Assembly (NCBI GenBank): GCA_003503535.1
Contig: DOCI01000277.1
Location: 3,699-9,007, forward strand
DNA length: 5,309 nt
Reading direction: 5' to 3'
DNA from: Planctomycetaceae bacterium
Lineage (GTDB): Bacteria > Planctomycetota > Planctomycetia > Planctomycetales > Planctomycetaceae
The notes beneath the pieces were generated by a model, which was not told the origin of the DNA, ran no database searches, and saw only the letters and a list, made by a program, of their open reading frames with translations. The first letter of the stretch is position 1. The number at the start of each line of letters is the position of its first letter. A program made the position numbers and the translations under genes. Below are positions 1 to 5,309 of this stretch, one piece after another.

Positions 1-311
1 GAACCGGGCCAGCAGCCCGTGATATCACTCCCGAGGCGACGGAAGCCGTTTGTCAGAAAATGATGCCGGGCTTTGGCGAGTTAATGCGAAAAGTTTCCCT
101 CGATAAAGTCCCGACGGCGATTCTCTCCCGGCAAACCGCTGGCATCCGTAATGGGAGTCTGATGATTAATCTTCCTGGAAAGCCGAAAGCGATTGCCGAA
201 TGCCTGGACGCTGTATTTCCGGCCGTGCCTTATTGCATCGACTTACTGGACGGTCCTTATTGGGAAACGAATCCCGAGCATTTGATTGCTTTTCGCCCGA
301 AACAAAAGTAG
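1..311 (+). CDS. mogA: Molybdopterin adenylyltransferase MogA, 3' part only
   Basis: This is the C-terminal 102 residues of a gene whose start lies off the left edge; the reading frame is open from base 3 to the TAG at 309-311. MogA activates molybdopterin with ATP to give adenylyl-molybdopterin, which MoeA uses for molybdate insertion, in the cytoplasm. The fragment opens with TGPAARDITPEAT, the end of the family's conserved TGGTG-P-x-RD-x-TPEAT segment. It continues with MPGFGELMR, the AILSRQ-AGIR segment, the LPG-x-PKAI-ECL loop, VPYCIDLL-GPY-ET and a terminal AFRPK. From memory of E. coli MogA (about 195 residues), nearly every one of these blocks lines up, and the FRPK ending favours MogA over the shorter MoaB paralogues. 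Compared with E. coli, a loop of about a dozen residues between ECL and the VPYCI block is missing, and the C-terminal tail is shorter. The identification is strong; the upstream part cannot be judged. Confidence 0.93.
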   Translation, partial: TGPAARDITPEATEAVCQKMMPGFGELMRKVSLDKVPTAILSRQTAGIRNGSLMINLPGKPKAIAECLDAVFPAVPYCIDLLDGPYWETNPEHLIAFRPKQK

Positions 312-334
312 CGTGCAGTGTCACGATTGTTTTT

Positions 335-341
335 AAAAGGG
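335..341 (+). promoter_or_regulatory. Ribosome binding site of the 279-residue secreted protein
   Basis: AAAAGGG lies 6 bases before the ATG at 348. It decides the start: the frame stays open upstream to a GTG at 318, but that codon has no purine-rich site before it, and using it would put ten extra residues ahead of an otherwise well-formed signal peptide. Confidence 0.6.
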
Positions 342-347
342 CCTGTC

Positions 348-1187
348 ATGCGATATTCAATTCCAATCTTCCTGCATATACTTCTACTCACAACGATTGC
401 TTCAACTTCTTATGCGGATGAGAAACCACTCCGGTTGACGTGGGAGAAAAACATCCTGCAGATTCATGGCGACTCCATTCCGGGTGGTGTGATTGAGATC
501 TGGTATCTGGAAGCCTATTGCCGTCCCGGTTCGACGGATCGAGACTGGCATGAAACCGTGATTCCTCACGAGACAGTACTGATTTCCAGGAACGACGACG
601 GGACTCAACTTCAGTTGAAGTGTAATTTGGAAGATGGAGTAGAGGTTGTTCACACGATTAAAAGCTCTGGCGATGAAGTCGTTTTTCAGGTCAAAGCTCA
701 TAATCCGACAGAGAAAGTATCTCAGGCTCATTGGGCACAACCCTGTATGCGTGCTGGAGGATTTACTGGCTGCGATGATCCTGCTGACAAGTACGCTTAC
801 ATTCAGAAAAGCTTTGTCTTCCTCGATGGCAAACTTGCGATGATGCCAACGACTCCCTGGTCGACGACCGCTCGATACATTCCAGGGCAAGTCTGGGCGG
901 CCCCCGGAGTGGATCGCAATGATGTGAATCCGCGGCCATTAAACACAGAAATTCCCAGCAACGGATTGATCGGTTGCTTCAGCAAAGACGACTCGATGAT
1001 CCTGGCGATGGCCTGGGAACCGTATCAGGAATTGTTTCAGGGAGTGATCCGCTGCCTTCACAGCGATTTTCGCATTGGTGGTCTGAAGCCGGGCGAGACA
1101 AAAATGATTCACGGCAAAGTTTACCTGTTGCCAAATGATATTGAGGGACTGTTGAAGAGATATCAGAAGGATTTCTCAAATCAATAA
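348..1187 (+). CDS. Secreted protein of unknown function, 279 residues
   Basis: I do not recognise a named family. Residues 1-23 form a clear Sec signal peptide: an Arg at 2, a hydrophobic core at about 5-18, and a Ser-Tyr-Ala cleavage site before Asp24, so the mature protein of about 256 residues should be periplasmic or exported. The mature part is rich in short beta-type stretches and has no membrane segment, which suggests a beta-sandwich. Notable blocks are IWYLEAYCRPGS (52-62), the acidic-basic DWHETVIPHET (66-76), AHWAQPC (127-133), GGFTGCDD (137-144) and GLKPGETK (245-252). Six cysteines (58, 92, 133, 142, 210, 236) remain after cleavage, an even number consistent with disulfides. The Trp/His/Glu-rich blocks resemble sugar-binding or mutarotase-like sandwiches, but that is only an impression. 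It starts 36 bases after mogA and ends 59 bases before the sugar kinase, so it may share a transcript with either. Similar proteins are, as far as I recall, common as hypotheticals in Planctomycetes. Confidence 0.85.
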   Translation: MRYSIPIFLHILLLTTIASTSYADEKPLRLTWEKNILQIHGDSIPGGVIEIWYLEAYCRPGSTDRDWHETVIPHETVLISRNDDGTQLQLKCNLEDGVEVVHTIKSSGDEVVFQVKAHNPTEKVSQAHWAQPCMRAGGFTGCDDPADKYAYIQKSFVFLDGKLAMMPTTPWSTTARYIPGQVWAAPGVDRNDVNPRPLNTEIPSNGLIGCFSKDDSMILAMAWEPYQELFQGVIRCLHSDFRIGGLKPGETKMIHGKVYLLPNDIEGLLKRYQKDFSNQ

Positions 1188-1246
1188 TGAAATGAGAATG
1201 GTCTCTTAACGAAATTGCAGTCAGTTGCTGTAAAAGATGATTGAAC

Positions 1247-2701
1247 ATGAAATCCATGAAATATGTGATTGGGTTGGATCTCGGAACGACATCGATTTCA
1301 GCGGTTGCGATTGAACAATCGGGCAAAACTCTGGCAGCTGTGAATCATGCACACGAAGCAGCGATAACGTCGGAGGATGATCGAGTCGCAGTTCAATCGA
1401 CAGATCTGATGCTGCAGGTTTCGCAGAAATTGATTCGGGAAATTGTCCAGTTCGTCTATTGCTCTCCAAGTGCCATCGGTCTAACCGGACAGATGCACGG
1501 CTTTGTCTGTTGTGATGCTTCTGGATTCGCGATTTCGGACTTCATCACCTGGCAGGACAAACGCGTGCTTGCCTCTTCGGACATTGAAGATGAAACGTGG
1601 TTGAGTTCGTTACAGAAACGCTTGCCTGAGAACCTGCAATCGAGATTGGGCTGCCAGATTCGACCGGGATACGCCCTGGCAACGCTGGACATGCTGAATC
1701 GTTCCGGGCAATTGCAGGAGAAGCTTCATCATATCTCTGATATCACAGACTGGATTGGAAGTCAGTTAACCAGCACTCCTGCTCGAATTGACCCAACATT
1801 TGCAGCTTCCTGGGGTGTCTATAATTTGCAGCAGAAGTCGATTTATCAGGATGTGATTCGAGCAGCGGGACTTAAACCGAAATGGTTTCCTCTGCTGGAG
1901 TCAAACTGGAAAATACGCGGGACGACGACAACGCAGATTGCTCGAGAATGGAACTTGGCAGCAGGAGTGCCGGTCTTAAATGGAATCGGAGATCATCCTG
2001 CTGCAGTACGGGCAACGATTCAAAATCCTGAGAATGACCTTTTAATGAACGTCGGCACCGGAGGACAAATCGCCTGGTGCACGAAAGACATTCAACCAAC
2101 GGATGAGATTGAAGTTCGACCATTTTCAGAAAATCTGTTGCTGAATGTTGGCGCGGGATCAACTGGCGGAGAGGCCTGGTTCTGGTTTGCAGAATCTGTG
2201 CAGCAATGGTTTCAGGAAATGGGAGTTGAGCTCTCTTATACCGAAGTGCTCGAACGGCTCAATCGATTAAGTCAGGTGCCTGCAGACTTAAATAACATTG
2301 AGCCTGTTTATTGGGAACCGTTTTTTCAGGGAACTCGAAATGAGACTTCGCGTCGAGCTTCAATCAGCAATATCGGTCGCCACAATTTCAATTTGAGTGA
2401 AATGGCACGCGGACTTTTATCTGGGATTGTCGATTCGCTGTATCGGGTTTATCAAAACTCAAAGAATCCAATAACCGATTTGAAACGACTTATTGTGAGC
2501 GGGAATTATTTTGAGCATCACGAATGGCTGGCTCAATATCTTGCGAATCGTTATCGCATCGATGTGGTCACGCCAGATTTTAAAGAGCAGTCTGCCGTTG
2601 GAGCTGCGATGCTGGCTGGAAGAGAAGTATTCAGGAATGAAGACCTGTGGAATCACTTCCCGATTTCTTATCGAACACTTGCAAAATCATCTCATCATTG
2701 A
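1247..2701 (+). CDS. FGGY-family carbohydrate kinase, sedoheptulokinase-like
   Basis: A cytoplasmic ATP-dependent sugar kinase of 484 residues, full length for the family. The N-terminal domain opens with GLDLGTTSIS (9-18), the phosphate-1 loop with Asp11. GLTGQMHG (78-85) and TWQDKR (101-106) form the sugar-binding region. GIGDHPAAV (246-254) carries the likely catalytic base Asp249. The C-terminal ATP domain has NVGTGGQIA (268-276) and the adenosine segment from LIVSGNYFEHHEW (415-427) to AVGAAMLAG (450-458). Within FGGY, the GQMHG plus TWQD combination, the NVGTGGQ-type loop, and SGN where xylulokinases and glycerol kinases usually carry a GG motif all resemble sedoheptulokinase (human SHPK, 478 residues), which makes sedoheptulose 7-phosphate. 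Substrate remains an inference; a xylulokinase-like activity is the main alternative. The ATG at 1247 is preferred: purine-rich AAAAGA at 1232-1237 sits 9 bases upstream. TTG at 1241 and ATG at 1256 are in-frame alternatives. It lies 59 bases after the secreted protein gene and converges with the lipoprotein gene. Confidence 0.9.
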   Translation: MKSMKYVIGLDLGTTSISAVAIEQSGKTLAAVNHAHEAAITSEDDRVAVQSTDLMLQVSQKLIREIVQFVYCSPSAIGLTGQMHGFVCCDASGFAISDFITWQDKRVLASSDIEDETWLSSLQKRLPENLQSRLGCQIRPGYALATLDMLNRSGQLQEKLHHISDITDWIGSQLTSTPARIDPTFAASWGVYNLQQKSIYQDVIRAAGLKPKWFPLLESNWKIRGTTTTQIAREWNLAAGVPVLNGIGDHPAAVRATIQNPENDLLMNVGTGGQIAWCTKDIQPTDEIEVRPFSENLLLNVGAGSTGGEAWFWFAESVQQWFQEMGVELSYTEVLERLNRLSQVPADLNNIEPVYWEPFFQGTRNETSRRASISNIGRHNFNLSEMARGLLSGIVDSLYRVYQNSKNPITDLKRLIVSGNYFEHHEWLAQYLANRYRIDVVTPDFKEQSAVGAAMLAGREVFRNEDLWNHFPISYRTLAKSSHH

Positions 2702-2722
2702 AATCTGAAATTGATGACGATC

Positions 2723-2738
2723 TGTTACTGCAGTAACA
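2723..2738. repeat. Perfect 16-base palindrome at the convergent gene junction
   Basis: TGTTACTGCAGTAACA reads the same on both strands without mismatch and includes the TAA stop of the lipoprotein gene (2725-2727). As RNA it could only fold as a 6-base-pair stem with a TGCA loop, and no T-run follows on either strand, so it is not a standard intrinsic terminator. It could be a binding site for a dimeric regulator or a weak bidirectional terminator, or it may be chance. Confidence 0.45.
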
Positions 2739-3999
2739 ATCCATCGCGCGATCTGCGATCGGCCTGGTCAGCTGTGGATGAATTTCCCGGTTGCGGTTGA
2801 GGAGCCGAGGAAGGACTTTCGTTGTCAAATCCCGGAAACGGAGGAGCGACGGTATCGTCTTGAGCAGTCGATTTCGCAGCCGCGTTCACGGTGCGATATT
2901 CTTCAAGATCCGCCTGTGTGAAGTAGGGAGACTCCCGCTGATTCTCAGGCTCCGCGGTGCTGCTCGTGATCGAGACTTTGCCTGCGGTGCCATTCTGATC
3001 TGGCATTTTGATGAACTGATTCTGCATCCAGGCGCCGGAGGGCTGGTCGAGTTCGTACTCGGTAATCGCTTTAGGCTTGTCGCGTAGTGATCTGTTTGCG
3101 ACTGCCGTCGGGTGCTGCATCAACTGATCTCGTCCGAGATGCTTGACGGGGCAGCCTGCGATTTGGGGAGCTTCCCACAATGAGGAGGGCATATGAGGCG
3201 GATTGATTTCGACACCGTTGAGTGTCAGAGTCATGGTTTTATCTTGCTGAGCCCAGTTCAACTTGATGTGGCGAGGCAGTTTGGCCGATGTGTTCGGGAA
3301 TTTTTGATAGTCTGTCAACCTGGCACTGGCGACCAGGCGATGGTCGGCATCAAAAAGTTCATGCTCGCGAACTTCTCCTTTTCGCAAATCCACCGTTGTG
3401 ATTTTGCGAACAGTGTGTCCGGTTTCATTCGTATGATGACTGACCAGTTTCGCGATATAAGGGTTTTCGGGGTCACGGAGCAATTCTGCATTCGCTCCAT
3501 CAATTTCTTTCACGCCGAGAACTTCCATCATCCAGTCGGGTTGGACAGGGACGGGCAATTGTTGCTGCATGACGGCGAGATCTTGATGACAGACGGCCAG
3601 AATGGCCTTGGGTTCCATTTCCCGCATCCAGAACCAGAGGTCTGTGGAGTTCGAGCCGATTTCAACTTCACACTGACCGGAAAGGGGGTTGGAAACTTTC
3701 ATCCGTAAATGATTTGGTTCTTCAACCGCAATCATCGCACCCATGGGAACCGGAATTCCAGAAACTCCCACTTTGGCAGAGGTCGCCCGCCAGGAGTGAA
3801 TGGGGATGGTACATTCGTTGACGACGGCCAGAATATCTTCTTTGGTCGCATCGGATGGGATGCGCGCTGTGCCGTGAAACATCGCTGGCCACTGTGGGGG
3901 CATTCCCCAGGATGAAAAGCGGCAGCCAGGCAGGACACACAGTCCAATCAGCATCACGCAGCGCAATACGCTGTCTGTTATTGCTGAGCGGTTCGTCAC
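2725..3999 (-). CDS. LolA/LolB-like lipoprotein with a disordered C-terminal tail, 424 residues
   Basis: A signal peptide with Arg13, a hydrophobic core at 15-23 and lipobox LPGC (23-26) marks Cys26 as the lipidated residue. The next residue is Arg, not Asp, so inner-membrane retention by the E. coli rule is not indicated. Residues about 50-290 have the pattern of LolA/LolB/DUF4292-type envelope proteins: a SWRATSAKVGV strand (69-79), a EEPNHLRMKV strand (93-102), LSGQCEVEIGSNSTDLWFW (106-124), then a second strand series with DLRKGEV and HELFDADHRLV. This fold typically binds lipid or lipoprotein acyl chains; the assignment rests on pattern, not on a diagnostic motif. From about 290 the sequence turns polar, and 380-424 is Pro/Ser/Gln-rich and probably disordered. 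The start is GTG with a perfect AGGAGG 5 bases upstream. The upstream frame stays open for about 31 more codons but contains no ATG, GTG or TTG. It lies 105 bases downstream of the 165-residue gene, on the same strand, and probably shares its transcript. Confidence 0.87.
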   Translation of the reverse strand: MTNRSAITDSVLRCVMLIGLCVLPGCRFSSWGMPPQWPAMFHGTARIPSDATKEDILAVVNECTIPIHSWRATSAKVGVSGIPVPMGAMIAVEEPNHLRMKVSNPLSGQCEVEIGSNSTDLWFWMREMEPKAILAVCHQDLAVMQQQLPVPVQPDWMMEVLGVKEIDGANAELLRDPENPYIAKLVSHHTNETGHTVRKITTVDLRKGEVREHELFDADHRLVASARLTDYQKFPNTSAKLPRHIKLNWAQQDKTMTLTLNGVEINPPHMPSSLWEAPQIAGCPVKHLGRDQLMQHPTAVANRSLRDKPKAITEYELDQPSGAWMQNQFIKMPDQNGTAGKVSITSSTAEPENQRESPYFTQADLEEYRTVNAAAKSTAQDDTVAPPFPGFDNESPSSAPQPQPGNSSTADQADRRSRDGLLLQ

Positions 4000-4070
4000 T
4001 GCGGCCTCCTTGCCGATTCGTCTCTGTGAAGCGTCATCCCCGCGAAGACACAGCCATTTCTGAAGTTCAT
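3996..4070 (-). other. Possible 24-codon leader ORF overlapping the lipoprotein start
   Basis: In the spacer between the two - strand genes, an ATG at 4068-4070 opens a 24-codon frame whose TGA stop overlaps the lipoprotein GTG as GTGA, the arrangement used for translational coupling. The peptide is MNFRNGCVFAG followed by a basic, polar half. No clear ribosome binding site precedes the ATG, and an in-frame ATG occurs again near 4037. A frame of this length is easily produced by chance, so this is a weak candidate. Confidence 0.15.
4005..4010 (-). promoter_or_regulatory. Ribosome binding site of the lipoprotein gene
   Basis: A perfect AGGAGG on the - strand lies 5 bases before the GTG at 3997-3999. 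It is the strongest Shine-Dalgarno match in the window and fixes this unusual start codon. Confidence 0.8.
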
Positions 4071-4104
4071 CCAGAAAGATGGTCTCTTGGGAAAACTAAG
4101 ATCA

Positions 4105-4602
4105 TTAAGCAGCGTTACGCAAAGGTTGCTGTCCTAAGGTTTGAATTTCCGCTTCCAGACGAGCCACTTCACTCTGGCTCAATGCTTCTTCAGTAATTTC
4201 GTAAGTTCCTTCGCCACGAGCACCTTGAAGCTGCATGATGCGAAGACCTTCGGATTCGGTTGTTTGTTCGTGAATCAGCTGCTTTTTGCGGACGAGCAGG
4301 AGCGCCAGAACATATCGTAATTTTTTTTGATAGTCGTTGGCCTGTTCACAATACTCCGTGAATAATTCGAAAAGGCGATCCAGGTCGAGGTACCCGGCTG
4401 GTTTACTTTCCGGTTCCGGCACTTCAGTCCGCCAAACACCTAAGGCTCCTTCGGGAACTCCTTGCCAGGCTGCCGAAGAGAAATCGAGCCGTTCGAATCG
4501 GCCATTCTTTTCGACTAGTACCGAGTAACACAGGTCACCCGGTTGCAATGGTTCTCCACTGTAGGAGCAAGTTTTAGAGAGTGGTTTGAGGCAATAGTCC
4601 AT
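4105..4602 (-). CDS. Conserved-looking cytoplasmic protein of unknown function, 165 residues
   Basis: I do not recognise a named family, although the sequence resembles conserved hypotheticals of Planctomycetes. There is no signal peptide or membrane segment. The N-terminal third has Cys4, Cys12 and Cys25 within the pattern CSYSGEPLQPGDLCYSVL (12-29), reminiscent of a small treble-clef or zinc-ribbon start, but the spacing fits no standard CxxC knuckle. RFERLDFSSAAWQG (35-48) and GALGVWRTEVPEPESKP (52-68) follow. A helical segment, RLFELFTEYC (76-85) then KKLRYVLALLLVRKKQL (93-109), has the look of a packed amphipathic helix rather than a membrane span because it is short and flanked by Lys/Arg. 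A short coiled helix, EVARLEAEIQTLG, lies at 145-157. Start ATG has no visible Shine-Dalgarno upstream. Its TAA is followed immediately by an in-frame TGA. It precedes the lipoprotein gene by 105 bases, so a joint role at the envelope is possible but unproven. Confidence 0.8.
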   Translation of the reverse strand: MDYCLKPLSKTCSYSGEPLQPGDLCYSVLVEKNGRFERLDFSSAAWQGVPEGALGVWRTEVPEPESKPAGYLDLDRLFELFTEYCEQANDYQKKLRYVLALLLVRKKQLIHEQTTESEGLRIMQLQGARGEGTYEITEEALSQSEVARLEAEIQTLGQQPLRNAA

Positions 4603-4741
4603 GACATTCGAACCAGTGAATGATAAAACGATGAAGAAAAGGTGACGCTGGACGAATGTAGGTAAATTTCCCGCTTAAGGTAAATACTGAAAATGCCTGT
4701 TTCTATGTGTAAAAAATGCAAAAATGGTAACCACCAGGGGC
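4603..4741 (-). promoter_or_regulatory. 139-base spacer likely to hold the promoter of the 165-residue gene
   Basis: This AT-rich gap separates two - strand genes and is the largest non-coding stretch in the window. Reading the - strand, TTTACA near the T-rich tract is followed 18 bases later by CAGTAT, a poor -10 match (three of six). No operator repeat or riboswitch-like fold is apparent. The promoter assignment rests mainly on gap length, AT content and the possible terminator at its upstream end. Confidence 0.25.
4711..4736 (-). terminator. Weak candidate terminator after the two-helix membrane protein
   Basis: Just past the TGA of the 167-residue gene, the - strand reads TGGT-GGTT-ACCA, a four-base-pair stem with a four-base loop, followed by ATTTTTGCATTTTTT. 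The T-rich tail is right for an intrinsic terminator but the stem is very short. It would separate this gene from the next one downstream. Confidence 0.3.
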
Positions 4742-5245
4742 TCAATCTTCATTCTCATCAGGCTCGATGCAATGTCCACCATGTTGAACCATAATCGTTT
4801 GTACTGTGTGCGGCTGGATTTGACTTTGTTTCGAGCCAAGTCGATTGAAATCCACAATCACTGCCGTTTCCTGGGATTTCAACCGGGCATTCAACAGGTC
4901 TGTCACATCAGGTTGAGATGTTCTTCGCAGCATGACCGCAGCAAATACGAGAAATAAGATTGTACCGCCAGACATCATGGCTACAAACAAAGGCGGAGGC
5001 TCAGTGACCATCTGCTGGGTGACCAATACTCCTATGGCGACAACGAATAGTGCCAAACAAAGCAACTGAATGATTGCCATTGGCGAAAGAGAGGATTCAT
5101 CAAGTTGATGATGGTCGTAAAATCTGACATACGGATTTGAACAGGTCCTCGACTGACCAGCGACTGAGCCCCGCATTTCAATTTCTGAAGCCGCAGATTC
5201 CGCTTCCTGTTTTGAATTAAAAATACCAACAATGGGTTTAGACAT
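4742..5245 (-). CDS. Two-helix membrane protein with a general-stress-protein-like N-terminus, 167 residues
   Basis: The N-terminus, PIVGIFNSKQEAESAASEIEMRG (4-26), matches the start of the general stress protein 17M (YflT-like) type of domain, in which a short beta strand leads into a helix. Two membrane segments follow at about 56-78 and 86-106, joined by a short loop containing Pro83-Pro85, with LRR immediately after the second. The C-terminal cytoplasmic part (about 110-167) has a strand, TAVIVDFNRL (127-136), then a helix and strand, VQTIMVQHGGHCIEPDE (148-164), which resembles the closing half of the same alpha/beta fold. The likely topology is both ends in the cytoplasm with a helical hairpin between. 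Its role is unknown; stress response is suggested only by the N-terminal similarity. The ATG has AAGGAG 7 bases upstream (5253-5258 on this strand), a good site. The next gene on the same strand starts 139 bases further on, so it may be transcribed alone. Confidence 0.83.
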   Translation of the reverse strand: MSKPIVGIFNSKQEAESAASEIEMRGSVAGQSRTCSNPYVRFYDHHQLDESSLSPMAIIQLLCLALFVVAIGVLVTQQMVTEPPPLFVAMMSGGTILFLVFAAVMLRRTSQPDVTDLLNARLKSQETAVIVDFNRLGSKQSQIQPHTVQTIMVQHGGHCIEPDENED

Positions 5246-5252
5246 GTTTCCT

Positions 5253-5258
5253 CTCCTT
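5253..5258 (-). promoter_or_regulatory. Ribosome binding site of the two-helix membrane protein
   Basis: AAGGAG on the - strand lies 7 bases before the ATG at 5243-5245 and supports that start. The remaining bases to the right edge hold this gene's 5' region, but I see no convincing -35/-10 pair within the 50 or so bases available. Confidence 0.65.
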
Positions 5259-5309
5259 AATGGGGAACCTTTTCTTTCATTCGCTATTTCAAGATGGACT
5301 GTCTCTTCA

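Noticed and set aside
318..347. Upstream GTG start for the secreted protein
   Set aside because: It has no ribosome binding site and would add ten residues before an already typical signal peptide; the ATG at 348 has AAAAGGG at good spacing.
402..890. A 162-codon - strand frame opposite the secreted protein gene
   Set aside because: The + strand frame has a signal peptide, a ribosome binding site and plausible motif blocks; the antisense product has none of these.
2692..2717. TCATCA/TGATGA inverted repeat spanning the kinase stop codon as a terminator
   Set aside because: The stem is only six AT-rich pairs with a 14-base loop and no following T-run.
2791..3708. Two + strand open frames (2791-3087 and 3193-3708) opposite the lipoprotein gene
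   Set aside because: They lie wholly antisense to a lipoprotein gene with signal peptide, lipobox and perfect ribosome binding site. Their products are Arg/Phe/His-rich without recognisable motifs, typical of the complementary strand of a coding frame.
4605..4614. GGTTCGAATG on the - strand, resembling a tRNA T-loop
   Set aside because: No acceptor stem, D arm or anticodon arm can be fitted around it, and it runs directly into the start of the 165-residue gene.

Overview
The window looks like ordinary chromosomal sequence from a mid-GC bacterium. I lean towards Planctomycetota (Gimesia/Rubinisphaera-like). That placement is an inference from the flavour of the secreted protein, the 165-residue protein and the lipoprotein, which resemble planctomycete conserved hypotheticals, and from the loose, spaced gene order. 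Nothing in the sequence proves it. There is no sign of a mobile element, CRISPR array, rRNA or tRNA.

Layout: three genes run left to right and three run right to left, meeting at a convergent junction near 2702-2724. On the + strand are the 3' part of mogA (molybdenum cofactor biosynthesis, cut by the window edge), a 279-residue secreted protein of unknown function, and a complete 484-residue FGGY-family sugar kinase that most resembles sedoheptulokinase. Gaps of 36 and 59 bases would allow co-transcription, but the three products share no obvious pathway. On the - strand, reading from the right edge, are a 167-residue two-helix membrane protein with a stress-protein-like N-terminus, a 165-residue soluble protein of unknown function, and a 424-residue lipoprotein with a LolA/LolB-like body and a disordered Pro/Ser/Gln-rich tail. 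The last two are probably one transcription unit with a 105-base spacer.

Functionally, only mogA and the FGGY kinase can be tied to known chemistry: adenylylation of molybdopterin, and ATP-dependent phosphorylation of a sugar, possibly feeding the non-oxidative pentose phosphate pathway. The lipoprotein and secreted protein point to the cell envelope. The points most worth a second look are the kinase's substrate, the unknown secreted family, the 165-residue/lipoprotein pair with a possible overlapping leader ORF, and a perfect 16-base palindrome at the convergent junction. I found no convincing evidence of a new multi-gene system.
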